From assembly GCA_013359265.1 (NCBI GenBank), contig JABWCD010000020.1:62001-126000 (forward strand): a stretch of DNA of 64,000 bases, read 5' to 3'. A model generated the notes under the pieces. The model was not told the DNA's origin. It searched no databases and saw nothing but the letters and a program-made list of their open reading frames with translations. Of this stretch, positions 17,768 to 26,782 are shown piece by piece. Positions within the stretch are counted from its first letter, which is position 1. Every line of letters starts with the position of its first letter. The stretch is from Candidatus Hydrogenedentota bacterium (GTDB taxonomy: Bacteria; Hydrogenedentota; Hydrogenedentia; Hydrogenedentales; SLHB01). A program made the translations under genes and the position numbers.

Positions 17768-19384
17768 CTACCAGAACGTGTAAAGATAGGATTCCATCAG
17801 CCATGTTTGAAACAAAAGGAACGCAAAGGTCATGGCCAATGGTTGGAGCGAGCGAGCCTTGACGCCGAGTTCGTCCAACAGGTGCGCTGCGGGAATCACG
17901 ATAAATGGGAAAACATACATTGCAGAGCGTTCGCCTTCGCCGCGCGCGAGATAAAGCGGCGATAGGACGAAGAGCGTAAGCAAGAACACGATGAATAACG
18001 GCTTGCTGGCGGACGATGGCTTCCAAACACGCCACAGGAACAAAAGCGACGTCGGTATGCCGGCGTAGAAGATCCAACACAGCGGGTTGAAAAACTTGAA
18101 CGCCCAGGAGGGGTACCGCGGCTGTGTCTTGTCTACGTTGACCTGGTCTTCGAGAAACTGCGCGTGACTCAGGCGGAAGCATTCAATGACGTCGAAGCCG
18201 GTGAGCAGGCGTACGGCGCCGTGAAAAAGTAGGAACGAGGCGAGCATCACAACTGCGGTCTTGATTACGCTTGCCCGCGTGGTCGAGGCCGATAACCGCC
18301 AGAGACCGACAAACGCGAAGAAAGAGCCGAGCGTCAACAGCGAGAAGGACGATAACGAGAGCAACGCGTACATAATCCCCGCGCCGATAGCGTAGCGCGG
18401 GGAGTTTCGGTGGACCGCGCGCCAGAAGTAGAGAAGCGTCAGGAATACCATCGGCATGAACAAGATGTCCGCGCTGGTCGCGGTGAACATGACAATGGAC
18501 GGCACGAGTGCGTAGAACGCGCAACAAGTCAATGCAACACGCTGATTTGTCATGTCCCGCACCCACGCGAATAGGGGAAGCACCGCGAGACTGCCCACGG
18601 CCATTGTGCCAATGGATAACACGAGCGCGTCGCGCGTAAGCAAAAACGAGGACATAACCCACAGGATGACGACCGGCCCCGGTGGATGCACCTTGGCGTG
18701 CATCGATAGCATCGGATGAATTTCGTTGTACGTTCGCAGGAGTCCAAGGATCGAAACGCCTTTGCCGATATCGTCCACATACTCATAACTGCCGCGACTG
18801 TAGGCCTCGGCTATGCCGTCGAACCCGCCACGAATCATCGCCACGCTGCCGGCGAGCGCGAACGCAAAAATCGACAGTGCGATGGCCACGCGCCACGCGG
18901 TCTTGTTCGACAGTTCGTCTTCCCACCAGTTCACGCGGCGGAGCCAGCGAACGGCGGCGGTCGCCGCCGCTGTCACGACAATCAGCATCGGCAGGTGCCA
19001 GCGGAAATCGGCCCAGAATTCACCGAGTGTGGTCTCGGTGCGGGCCAGTACGGCAACCAACTGGAGCGCCAGCAGCATCGTCACCGCGACCACGAGCATG
19101 CCGAAGCGGATGTGTCGCGAAATGGGTGCGCCGCCCGCGCGTCGAAGCACGGCGAATAGAATCAGGCCAAGCAGAAACGCCGCAGTCGTCACACCTCCGA
19201 TGCGCGACGCGGGGAAGAGATTGGCATAAAACGGGGTCAACTGCATGTACAGCGGCTCGACTCCGAGCGTTTGCAGCAGTATGATCGCGAACACGTACCA
19301 CGCAAAACATATTGTGTAGAGCGAGAACAATCGGCTCGCGGAGCGCGGCCCATATTCGTCTACAAACTGATCCGGCGATCGCAT
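17768..19384 (-). CDS. Polytopic GT-C-like membrane protein (PMT/ArnT type)
   Basis: 538 residues with about eleven to twelve transmembrane segments. The segment MHAKVHPPGPVVILW (about residue 225-240) matches the H-x-P-P-G element found in ArnT and protein-mannosyltransferase-like GT-C enzymes, which use polyprenyl-phosphate sugars. An acidic pair in the first periplasmic loop expected for GT-C catalysis is not unambiguous (EEY/DEYG near the N-terminus, GGFDGIAEAY near 190). It is co-transcribed with the downstream GT2 gene (nine-base gap). Together they could glycosylate a lipid or protein at the outer face of the inner membrane. Confidence 0.7.
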   Translation of the reverse strand: MRSPDQFVDEYGPRSASRLFSLYTICFAWYVFAIILLQTLGVEPLYMQLTPFYANLFPASRIGGVTTAAFLLGLILFAVLRRAGGAPISRHIRFGMLVVAVTMLLALQLVAVLARTETTLGEFWADFRWHLPMLIVVTAAATAAVRWLRRVNWWEDELSNKTAWRVAIALSIFAFALAGSVAMIRGGFDGIAEAYSRGSYEYVDDIGKGVSILGLLRTYNEIHPMLSMHAKVHPPGPVVILWVMSSFLLTRDALVLSIGTMAVGSLAVLPLFAWVRDMTNQRVALTCCAFYALVPSIVMFTATSADILFMPMVFLTLLYFWRAVHRNSPRYAIGAGIMYALLSLSSFSLLTLGSFFAFVGLWRLSASTTRASVIKTAVVMLASFLLFHGAVRLLTGFDVIECFRLSHAQFLEDQVNVDKTQPRYPSWAFKFFNPLCWIFYAGIPTSLLFLWRVWKPSSASKPLFIVFLLTLFVLSPLYLARGEGERSAMYVFPFIVIPAAHLLDELGVKARSLQPLAMTFAFLLFQTWLMESYLYTFW

Positions 19385-19418
19385 GTGGATACCCGTCTTT
19401 CCGTCAACGCAGTGGGGG

Positions 19419-19448
19419 ATTGTATCGGCGGGATTGCTCGATTTCCAA
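19419..19448 (-). promoter_or_regulatory. Candidate promoter for the GT-C/GT2 pair
   Basis: Read on the minus strand, TTGGAA (19443-19448) and TACAAT (19419-19424) are 18 bases apart and lie about 35-65 bases upstream of the ATG at 19384. The fit is moderate (four of six and five of six). Confidence 0.4.
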
Positions 19449-19568
19449 ACGCTCCGTCGCGGCGCGCGGACCGTTGGCCGCGACTACTTCTGACGACCGG
19501 CACGGCAGACGCGGTCCACAAGTCCGGGCTGTAACGTACGCGCGATGGTCGGCGCAGTATGGTTTCGC

Positions 19569-22500
19569 CTATCGCGGCAGTGTTAATGATACGGTCGCGG
19601 TTTCGCCTTCGGAGACGCTTACCGATGCGGTGGCGCAGCGAACCGCACCGGATTCGTCGGCGGCTGTAGCGCAGACCGTATACTGCCCAGGTTCAATGCC
19701 ATTCATGGTGAACGCGCCAGTGGCGCGATCGACGGCCGCACCGCTCACGATGACATCATCCCTGTGGAGTTGGCTGAACTCTTCCTGCGTGGTGCGCGCG
19801 GGCAGCGTGATGTTGCCGCGCGCGAGCGCGACGCCTACGTAGCCTTCCGCGGGGAAGCCGGACACGATGCCGCTGACGGTACCGCCGCCGCCGAGTTCGA
19901 AGGTAACCTCCGTCGCGCGCCCGTCAACGAGTTCCACAGTTTGTTGCCGGCTCACCGGGTTCGTCTCGCCGATCATTCCGTTCACGCGCAGGCGGGCTTG
20001 TCCCGCAGGCAGATTTTCGATCCGAAACTGGCCGTTCGCATCGGTTTCGGCGTGACGGCCCTCTTCGCCAGAACTCTCGCCTCCCGTAAGCGTCACCTGG
20101 ACCCAGCCACGCGTCGGCGGTTGGCCGTTAAACGCCATGACGCCGACTACGGACGCGGTGCCCGATGCAAAATCGAGGGTAACTTCAGTGACGCCTCCGT
20201 CCGTAACAACGATCTCCTTCCCCTGGTTACGGCTGGGAGTTCCAGGGCCGCTGGGATCGCGCAGGCCAGCGTAGGCGCGGTAATTGCCGGCAGGCACCGA
20301 GGTAAACTCGGCCACACCGTTCGCATCGGGTTCTTTGGCAGTCGAGTCGGATGCGACTTTGTCTTGCAGTCCCGCGTAGGCCCCTGCTGCCGGTTGTCCA
20401 TTCTCCGTCACGCGAATGCGAACCGTACCGCCCGTGCCCAGCACGATGTCCGCCTGCGTCGTCCTGCCCGGCGCGACCTCGACCTGGACGTTTGCGCCGG
20501 CGTACGCGGGATGGTACGCAGAAATAGTGACAGTGCCGTCGGGCAGGCCGTCGAGCTGGAACGCGCCGTCAGCCCCCGAGGTGGTGCGCGCGGCACGATC
20601 ACGCCGGTACTCGTCCATGGGCGCGGCGGTATCGAAGACCTTTGCGCCGGGCACCGGATTGCCTCCTGTGTCGAGCACGCGGCCCACGACAACGCCACCC
20701 GTCTCCAATTCGATTACGACACCGGACCTCGTTTCACCCGGAACAATATCCATCACTTGCTGTATTTTCGGAGCGTATCCCTGGGCTTTCACCAATAGCG
20801 CGGCTTGGCCCGCTTCCGCACTCTCGATGTGGAATTCGCCATTCTCGCTGCGCGTGCGCGCACCGGGGCCCATATGCTGAAAATTCCGCATGCTAGCCCC
20901 GGCGTTCGCTCCGTATACAATCTCGAAATCGGCGACAGGCTTGCCGGTCGCGGCGTCAACGACTTTGCCGTCGATCTTGCCGGTCCCTTTCAGCACGATA
21001 TCGACATCCTCACTGCCGGCAGGAATGTCATTGAGGTTGCCTCGCGAGTAACCTGAGGCTTGGACACTGACGTAGAAGTTGCCCTCTTTGAGCCCGGCAA
21101 TCTTGTAGCGCCCGTCCTCCCCGGTCCTCCCACTGGAATGGCTGCCCGGACCGGATGCCCAGATGTTTGCATTGCGGACCGGCTTTCCGTCCTCGTCCGT
21201 GACGCGCCCCGCGATGGATAGACCGCCCGCTTCCTTGACCACAACCCGCACGCCAGTCTTCTCCTCGCCGGAAGCCACACGGATTATTTCTTCATTCGGG
21301 TTGCGCATCCAGCTTCCGTCGCCAATGACGGCCTGGAGTTGGTACTCGCCCTCGGCCAGTCGCCCGAGCTTGAACTCGCCTTTCTCGTTCGAGCGCTCGA
21401 CAGGCGAACCGAATCCTTGATTCTCCTTTTCCACCCGATACGGAATGACTTGTGCTTTGGGGATAGGCTTTCCGCTTTCGTCAACTACGACGCCGGAAAT
21501 GGTCGCTTCCTTTACCACGGTGATGGTGACATCGCCGACGGGGCCGGAGGACGTATCGAACGGGCCGACCGGCTTCGAGACGAGTCCCTTCTTCTCCGCG
21601 CGGACAAAGAGCTCTGACGCGACCGTCACTCCCATGACCGTGAACAGTCCGTTTACGTCGCTTTCGGCGTTTGCGTAACGCCCTCCGCGCTTCGCAGCCA
21701 CACTCACGCGTGCTTGCGGGACCGGCTCGCCCGCCTCGTCGACCACGCGCCCGGCAATGGACGTTCCGGATTCAAGCGTGAAATCGACGTCCTCGATGGA
21801 TTGTCCCGCGGTGACACTGATGATCTGGCGCTTGTTGTAGTCGTCGGCGACGTAACCCTCCGCCTCGGTCACATAGATCGTGTAGCTGCCGGACGGAAGG
21901 CCGGTGATCGTGTAAAGTCCGTCTTCTTCGGTCGTCGCGTCCTTGGAGGTGCGAATAGTCCCGCCGCCGCGCGATTCGGTGTACAGTTGGATGCGCGCGT
22001 TTCGGACACCCTTGCTGGTTGCTGCGTCGCGTACAAATCCACTGACGACGCCGCCTTTGTCGATTTCGATTTCAATTCCGTCCAGACTCTGCGTGGGCGC
22101 GAGCGTAATCTTCTCCGGCTCCTTTGTCAGCGTCAGCGTTTCGCTTTCTATCGCGAGTCGGTACTCCGCGTCGCGCAGGTTGGAAAATACGAACGATCCG
22201 TCCGTGGCGGATTCCTGACGTTGCCCTTCACGTGATAAGTTTGTGTTCGCGATAACGTTCACCTTGCCTGCGGGTTCGCGTGTACCCGCGTACACCACGC
22301 GTCCTGCAATCGTTCCGCCATTGCGCAAGCTGAATTTCGCATCGTCCGTTCCCGACACGACCCAGTCGGTGAGCAACGGCGCGTAGGCGTCGGACTTGAC
22401 GAGAAACTGGAAACTGCCGGTGGGCACGTGTGGGAAGCGGAATGCGCCGGACTCGTCCGTCACTTGGCGCGTGATTTCTGTTTCGATCCGTGGGAGGTTT

Positions 22501-23141
22501 TCTTCCCCGGCTTGTTCTTTCCATCGCGCCGCGTAAAGCGCCGCCCCGGCAACGGGTTCGCCCTCGGGACTAACGACGGTGCCGGCGATGTGGGCCGATT
22601 GCTCCAGCGTAAGTTCGATCTCGGCAGTCTTCGTGCGTTCCCCGACGTAGGTGCTGTCTACTGCGTAGAGCGGGCCGAGCTCCGCCTCGATCCCAATCGA
22701 TGTCTTGAGCGGTACCTTCGAGAACGAGAATTTGCCGTCGTTGTCCGTCTGGGTTTCGAACGTAGAGGCGTCACTGGGTCGGGCCTCGTAATTCTTCCAG
22801 CCAACGGGAAGAATGCGAACTGTTGCGCCCGCGACCATATCGCCGGCGGCGTCTTTGGCAACGCCGGTAATCGTGCCGTCGCCAGCGACTGAGGATGCGG
22901 ACGCCGTGCGGTTCGCCGCGAGTTCGCCGACCGGTTCGGAACGATCCTGCTTCCGCACCGCCGGTTTCTCGTCCACCTCCGCTGATGGTTCTGGCTGTTC
23001 AGACTTCTTCGCCGTGATTTGAACTGGTTTCGAGGCGTCGTCATCCGCTGCTTTGTTCCCACCGAAAAGGATGAACCAGAAGCCAACGACTGCGACGAGC
23101 ACGACGATTACGATGACGTAAAAGCGGGTGTTCGATTGCAT
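19569..23141 (-). CDS. Giant membrane-anchored protein with about 12 carboxypeptidase-regulatory-like (beta-sandwich) repeats
   Basis: 1190 residues from the ATG at 23141, preceded by GGGGGTGG at about eight bases. A GTG three codons upstream is less well placed. Residues about 6-27 form one transmembrane helix (YVIVIVVLVAVVGFWFILFGG), followed by a charged linker. The rest is a tandem array of about twelve domains of 80-100 residues. Each opens with a pattern such as GTITGVAKDAAG, TSIAGRVVDEAGEP, ATISGVVVDESGKPI or LSIAGRVTDEDGKPV, typical of CarboxypepD_reg/SpaA-like folds. These are structural, extracellular or periplasmic stalk modules and no catalytic domain is visible. It stands alone on the minus strand with palindromic repeats just upstream of its start, suggesting dedicated regulation. 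Confidence 0.85.
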   Translation of the reverse strand: MQSNTRFYVIVIVVLVAVVGFWFILFGGNKAADDDASKPVQITAKKSEQPEPSAEVDEKPAVRKQDRSEPVGELAANRTASASSVAGDGTITGVAKDAAGDMVAGATVRILPVGWKNYEARPSDASTFETQTDNDGKFSFSKVPLKTSIGIEAELGPLYAVDSTYVGERTKTAEIELTLEQSAHIAGTVVSPEGEPVAGAALYAARWKEQAGEENLPRIETEITRQVTDESGAFRFPHVPTGSFQFLVKSDAYAPLLTDWVVSGTDDAKFSLRNGGTIAGRVVYAGTREPAGKVNVIANTNLSREGQRQESATDGSFVFSNLRDAEYRLAIESETLTLTKEPEKITLAPTQSLDGIEIEIDKGGVVSGFVRDAATSKGVRNARIQLYTESRGGGTIRTSKDATTEEDGLYTITGLPSGSYTIYVTEAEGYVADDYNKRQIISVTAGQSIEDVDFTLESGTSIAGRVVDEAGEPVPQARVSVAAKRGGRYANAESDVNGLFTVMGVTVASELFVRAEKKGLVSKPVGPFDTSSGPVGDVTITVVKEATISGVVVDESGKPIPKAQVIPYRVEKENQGFGSPVERSNEKGEFKLGRLAEGEYQLQAVIGDGSWMRNPNEEIIRVASGEEKTGVRVVVKEAGGLSIAGRVTDEDGKPVRNANIWASGPGSHSSGRTGEDGRYKIAGLKEGNFYVSVQASGYSRGNLNDIPAGSEDVDIVLKGTGKIDGKVVDAATGKPVADFEIVYGANAGASMRNFQHMGPGARTRSENGEFHIESAEAGQAALLVKAQGYAPKIQQVMDIVPGETRSGVVIELETGGVVVGRVLDTGGNPVPGAKVFDTAAPMDEYRRDRAARTTSGADGAFQLDGLPDGTVTISAYHPAYAGANVQVEVAPGRTTQADIVLGTGGTVRIRVTENGQPAAGAYAGLQDKVASDSTAKEPDANGVAEFTSVPAGNYRAYAGLRDPSGPGTPSRNQGKEIVVTDGGVTEVTLDFASGTASVVGVMAFNGQPPTRGWVQVTLTGGESSGEEGRHAETDANGQFRIENLPAGQARLRVNGMIGETNPVSRQQTVELVDGRATEVTFELGGGGTVSGIVSGFPAEGYVGVALARGNITLPARTTQEEFSQLHRDDVIVSGAAVDRATGAFTMNGIEPGQYTVCATAADESGAVRCATASVSVSEGETATVSLTLPR

Positions 23142-23170
23142 GAAAGCCACCCCCTGGTATTAGCGCACAG

Positions 23171-23196
23171 TGGACAGTTAATGTCCAACGTGGACA
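23171..23196. promoter_or_regulatory. Operator-like cluster: TGGACA-N5-TGTCCA-N3-TGGACA
   Basis: Three exact half-sites at 23171-23176, 23182-23187 and 23191-23196 build two overlapping perfect palindromes with spacers of 5 and 3 bases. Half-site starts are 11 and 9 bases apart, about one helical turn. The cluster ends about 30 bases upstream of the start of the minus-strand repeat protein (23141), where a repressor or activator would sit. The cognate regulator is not identifiable here. Confidence 0.5.
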
Positions 23197-23452
23197 CTTT
23201 CGATCATTGTGAGCGTAGCACACGAGTCGGCGACACCGGAATACTGAACTAGCAGGAAGGTTTTGGATCGGCCGGCGCCCGAATAGCGACCCGCTGTCCC
23301 GCGCGTAGACGGCGTTTGCCGCCGATGTCAGGAACCATCGACCGGTTTTGAGGATTGATCCGACGTTGGCCCAATTTCTACTACAGCTAGTAGTCAAGAT
23401 ACGGCTGCGCCGCAGATATAGTAGGCATGTGGGCCATTCTGCGCAGTTTTCT

Positions 23453-23482
23453 TTGACTTCAATCGGTCGGATATGCCATAGT
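23453..23482 (+). promoter_or_regulatory. Candidate promoter upstream of the TolA-like/TolB genes
   Basis: TTGACT (23453-23458) and CATAGT (23477-23482) with an 18-base spacer. The -10 matches only four of six consensus bases. Transcription would start about 105 bases before the ATG at 23595. Confidence 0.35.
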
Positions 23483-23594
23483 GGTCAACACGAAGAATGG
23501 TCCCCAGTCGGCGGGATTGCGTCCATTTCGTTCTAGCTTCAAGTGCTTGTCTCAACGTGCTTTAGCACAAAGGTAACCGCCGGTCTCGTTCACC

Positions 23595-24503
23595 ATGAGG
23601 AGCTTTTACGCACAGTTCTGGCCGTGGCAGTCCTCGGCCTCGCTTCGCAAGGCAATCATTGTTTCAGTGGTCTTGCATGTCGCCCTTGTGTGCGCGCTGA
23701 CGATTCGGTTGCCACGGACGCTTAAGCTCACGCAGGCAGGCATGTATTCGGTCGAACTGATCAATCCGAACTTGCCTCCGGCCGATGCGCCGCCCCTGGG
23801 TACACCGACCGCCGCGCCCCCGGTACAGCCGCAGCCGACGCCACCCGCGCCACCGCCTCCGCCAAAGAAGGAAGAGCCGAAACCGAAGGCTCCCGAGCCG
23901 AAGAAGGAAGAGCCGAAGCTGGCTAAGGAAGAAAAGCCCAAACCGGACAAGCCGAAAGAAGAGAAGCCGAAAAAAGAAGCCGCGAAGGAAGAGCCGAAGA
24001 AGGAACCGAAGAAAGAACCGGAGAAGAAACCGGCGGAAGACAAACGCGTCAAGATCGCGAAGGCGGACAATCCGCTGGCAGACGTGACAGACAACCCCTT
24101 GGACGATCTCGATTCGTCATCCCGGCCTGCGCGGCCTACGAAACGGCAGACGACGCCCGTGCCGGGTGTCGCGACGGGCAAGCCTGGACTTCAAATGGCC
24201 GGCGGCGTGCCAAGCGTGCTCGGGATGTGGGGCGGTCTGGTCCAGCGCAAAGTCGAGAAGGAATGGGTCATCCCGCAAGGCATTCAATTAGGGCCGCCGG
24301 ATGACGGCGCGCTTATTTCGTTTTGGGTGAACCGGGAAGGCAAACTTGTCGGCGAGCCGGAAGTCGTGAAGCATGCGGTGGACCCGGCGGTCGCGGAGAG
24401 CGCGATTCGCGCGATCAAATCGGCGGTGCCGTATCCGGCGCTGCCCGACAGTTTTGCCGACGCCCGGGTACAGGTGTACTACACGTTCATACCGACAACG
24501 TAA
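23595..24503 (+). CDS. TolA/TonB-type energy transducer
   Basis: 302 residues. A single transmembrane helix lies at about 20-38 (IIVSVVLHVALVCALTI). A Pro-rich stretch and then a long Lys/Glu/Pro-rich linker (about 68-150) can span the periplasm. A C-terminal TonB/TolA-like domain (about 205-300) includes LISFWVNREGKLVGEPEVVK and AVPYPALP. Such proteins couple the inner-membrane proton motive force to outer-membrane processes. The tolB gene starts 42 bases downstream, so a TolA role in the Tol-Pal envelope-constriction system is the best guess. TolQ, TolR and Pal are not encoded next to it. Confidence 0.8.
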   Translation: MRSFYAQFWPWQSSASLRKAIIVSVVLHVALVCALTIRLPRTLKLTQAGMYSVELINPNLPPADAPPLGTPTAAPPVQPQPTPPAPPPPPKKEEPKPKAPEPKKEEPKLAKEEKPKPDKPKEEKPKKEAAKEEPKKEPKKEPEKKPAEDKRVKIAKADNPLADVTDNPLDDLDSSSRPARPTKRQTTPVPGVATGKPGLQMAGGVPSVLGMWGGLVQRKVEKEWVIPQGIQLGPPDDGALISFWVNREGKLVGEPEVVKHAVDPAVAESAIRAIKSAVPYPALPDSFADARVQVYYTFIPTT

Positions 24504-24545
24504 TGCGCACGGTTTGGGTGCGCGTATCACGATAGGAGCAGCAGC

Positions 24546-25856
24546 GTGCGATTTTTTGGCCCAGCGATTCTGTTTTTTTGCGTGGCGTTTGTGTCGGGGG
24601 CGCAGGACCCGGCGGCGGCCGACGGTCAACGGGTCGAGATTCGATCGAGCGGAGGGACGGATGCGCGCATAGGCGTCGCCGTTCCGACGTTTGCGACGCC
24701 TCCCGGCCAGGATGCACTTGCGAGCCAAATGACGGAAGTCATGCGGTATGACCTCGACTTCACCGGTCTCATTCGTCTGTTGCGGCCGGAAGAATTCCCC
24801 GCGGCCTTCTCCGGCCTCACCAGCGATCCCACCAAGCTGAACTTCGACGCGTGGCGCAGCGCGCGCGCAGAGTATGTCGTGCATGTCTATGCCGTGTCCG
24901 AAGGCGGTAATGTGACGCTCGAGTGCCGGTTGTTCGACGCGGCAACGGGACAGCAAGTCGTCGGTAAGCGGTTGTCAAGCCAACAGTCGTGGTGGCGCCA
25001 GGTGGTCCACCAGTTCTCGGACGAGATTGTGAAGTACCTCGACGGCGAGCCGGGGATCGCGACGTCGCAGTATTGCTTCAGCGGCGGCGCCACGGGTAAG
25101 AAGGAAATCTATATCGCGGACTACGACGGCGCGAATATGAAACAGTTGACGCAGCACAACTCGATTTCGATTCTGCCTACGTTTTCCCCGGACGGATCAA
25201 AGATCGCCTACGTGTCGTTCAAAGACCGCTACCAGTTCCTGTATTCGTTCGAGCTTTCGTCGGGCAAGTCCATGGCGTTGTCAAAGGAAGTCGGTATGAA
25301 CAGCGCGCCGGCGTGGGCGCCAAACGGCCAGCGGCTCGCAATGGTGTTGAGTAAGGACGCGAACTCGGAAATCTATCTGGTGAATGCCGACGGCACGGGC
25401 AAACAGCGGCTCACAAACGATCCGGGCACTGACACATCGCCGTGTTTCAGCCCGGACGGCAACAGTATCGCATTCGTCAGCGATCGCGGGGGCAGCCCAC
25501 AGATATACGTGATGGACACGACCGGCGGAAACGTGCGGCGCTTGTCGTTGCAGGGCGGCAAGTCCTATGACCCGTCGTGGTCGCCCGATGGAAAACAAAT
25601 AGCCTATGTCGTCGAGCAGGGCGGCTTCGAAGTCTATGTGATGGACGCAAACGGCGCGAACCCTCGGGCGCTCACGGCGAGCGGCGGCTCAAATGAATCG
25701 CCAAGCTGGTCGCGTGACTCGCGGTACGTTGTGTTTACCTCTACGCGCGAAGGCAAACCGCAATTGTGGGCGGCGAACGCCGCCACCGGCGAAAACCGGA
25801 AGATCCCGGGGATCGGTGTCAGCGCACAGGGACCGGATTGGGGGCCGCGGAGATAA
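24546..25856 (+). CDS. tolB: TolB-like periplasmic beta-propeller protein
   Basis: 436 residues from a GTG start with a signal peptide (FFGPAILFFCVAFVSGAQ, cleavage about residue 19-21). The N-terminal TolB domain (about 35-165) has the typical GQDALASQMTEVMRYDLDFTGL pattern. The C-terminal six-bladed propeller (about 175-430) carries PD40 repeats (LPTFSPDGSKIAYVS, SPCFSPDGNSIAFVS, DPSWSPDGKQIAYV, SPSWSRDSRYVVFTS). TolB bridges Pal and the outer membrane to TolA during cell division. The neighbouring TolA-like gene supports the assignment. Confidence 0.9.
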   Translation: MRFFGPAILFFCVAFVSGAQDPAAADGQRVEIRSSGGTDARIGVAVPTFATPPGQDALASQMTEVMRYDLDFTGLIRLLRPEEFPAAFSGLTSDPTKLNFDAWRSARAEYVVHVYAVSEGGNVTLECRLFDAATGQQVVGKRLSSQQSWWRQVVHQFSDEIVKYLDGEPGIATSQYCFSGGATGKKEIYIADYDGANMKQLTQHNSISILPTFSPDGSKIAYVSFKDRYQFLYSFELSSGKSMALSKEVGMNSAPAWAPNGQRLAMVLSKDANSEIYLVNADGTGKQRLTNDPGTDTSPCFSPDGNSIAFVSDRGGSPQIYVMDTTGGNVRRLSLQGGKSYDPSWSPDGKQIAYVVEQGGFEVYVMDANGANPRALTASGGSNESPSWSRDSRYVVFTSTREGKPQLWAANAATGENRKIPGIGVSAQGPDWGPRR

Positions 25857-25962
25857 ACTTGGCGAATAGAATGGGTTGGGTGTACGCACATGAAAGTTGA
25901 ATTGTCAAAGTCTCAAAATGCCCGTGGTAGCGTATTTCGAAACCCGAAACCCGAATTCTGAA

Positions 25963-25978
25963 ATCTCAAATTTGAGAT
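25963..25978. repeat. Perfect 16-bp palindrome in purine-rich intergenic spacer
   Basis: ATCTCAAATTTGAGAT reads identically on both strands. It sits between tolB and smpB, about 75 bases before the smpB ATG, and is preceded by GAAACCCGAAACCCGAATTC-type low-complexity sequence that recurs in altered form after smpB. It could be an operator, a transcript end structure, or part of a dispersed intergenic repeat. Confidence 0.45.
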
Positions 25979-26052
25979 CTGCAATTTGATCTTGAACTCG
26001 AAAAGCGACGCCCTCGCGATACGTTCGCAATACATAGGTAAAGTCCCGATTC

Positions 26053-26514
26053 ATGGGAGAAAAAATAGTCATTCAGAACCGGCGTGCGCGGCACGATTAT
26101 CACGTGCTGGAAAAGCACGAGGCGGGCATCGAGCTGCGCGGCACGGAAGTGAAATCGCTGCGCGCGGGGCACATCGTGTTGAAAGATGCATACGCCGACG
26201 TGACTGATGGCGAGATGTTTCTTGTCGGTGTTCATATCAATCCGTATGAGCAAGGCACCGTGTGGAATCACGACCCCGAGCGCAAACGAAAGCTGCTCAT
26301 GCACAAGCGCGAGATTGCGAAACTCGGCGCGCAGGTGGCGGAAAAAGGGTACACGCTCGTGCCATTAAGTGTGTACTTCAAGGAAGGCCGCGCAAAGGTC
26401 GAGATCGGGCTGTGCAAGGGAAAGCAGACGTTCGACAAACGGGACACCATCCGCGATCGCGAGGTAAAACGCGAGATCGACCGGGCGATGAAGGACACGC
26501 GGCGCGCGAAGTAA
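26053..26514 (+). CDS. smpB: SsrA-binding protein
   Basis: 153 residues, the normal SmpB length. The oligonucleotide-binding beta-barrel is recognisable from the N-terminal NRRARHDYHVLEKHEAGIEL, GTEVKSLRAG near residue 35, and the tmRNA-contact region with NPYEQG near residue 75. The basic C-terminal tail (REVKREIDRAMKDTRRAK) enters the ribosomal mRNA channel during trans-translation. SmpB delivers tmRNA to stalled ribosomes. No tmRNA gene is visible in the adjacent spacers. Confidence 0.97.
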   Translation: MGEKIVIQNRRARHDYHVLEKHEAGIELRGTEVKSLRAGHIVLKDAYADVTDGEMFLVGVHINPYEQGTVWNHDPERKRKLLMHKREIAKLGAQVAEKGYTLVPLSVYFKEGRAKVEIGLCKGKQTFDKRDTIRDREVKREIDRAMKDTRRAK

Positions 26515-26782
26515 CGCCGCGGAGCGGGCGCGGCGCGCACCGGTTTTATCGAGTTCAAAGTACACCTCAATGCATTAGGGGACACACAGGTTCAAGCACA
26601 GCGTCGGCAGGGGCGGAACAACACGGACGACATGACTTCTCTGCGGAACCCGGGACCCGAAACCCGGAACCCAATTACGACATTTGGCGTGTTGAGACGT
26701 TAAGCCCTGGCATAATTGTGTAACCTCGATTGGGTTGAGACGTGACAATGATTCTGGGCCGGCACGCACGCAATGGGGGGCC
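26515..26782. other. Intergenic spacer smpB to GH31
   Basis: 268 bases without a supportable gene. It contains a low-complexity run of ACCCGGGACCCGAAACCCGG type (about 26648-26672) related to the spacer before smpB. I looked for tmRNA ends (T-arm, CCA-adjacent pairing) and found none. Confidence 0.5.

Larger units (their letters stand above)
23142..23594. other. Intergenic region between divergent genes
   Basis: No coding frame could be supported. It holds a cluster of TGGACA/TGTCCA half-sites (23171-23196) near the repeat-protein gene and a candidate promoter (23453-23482) for the TolA/TolB side. It is visibly less GC-rich around 23360-23480 than the flanking genes. Confidence 0.6.

Noticed and set aside
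26515-26782. tmRNA gene beside smpB
   Set aside because: No tRNA-like ends, T-arm or tag-peptide frame could be found.
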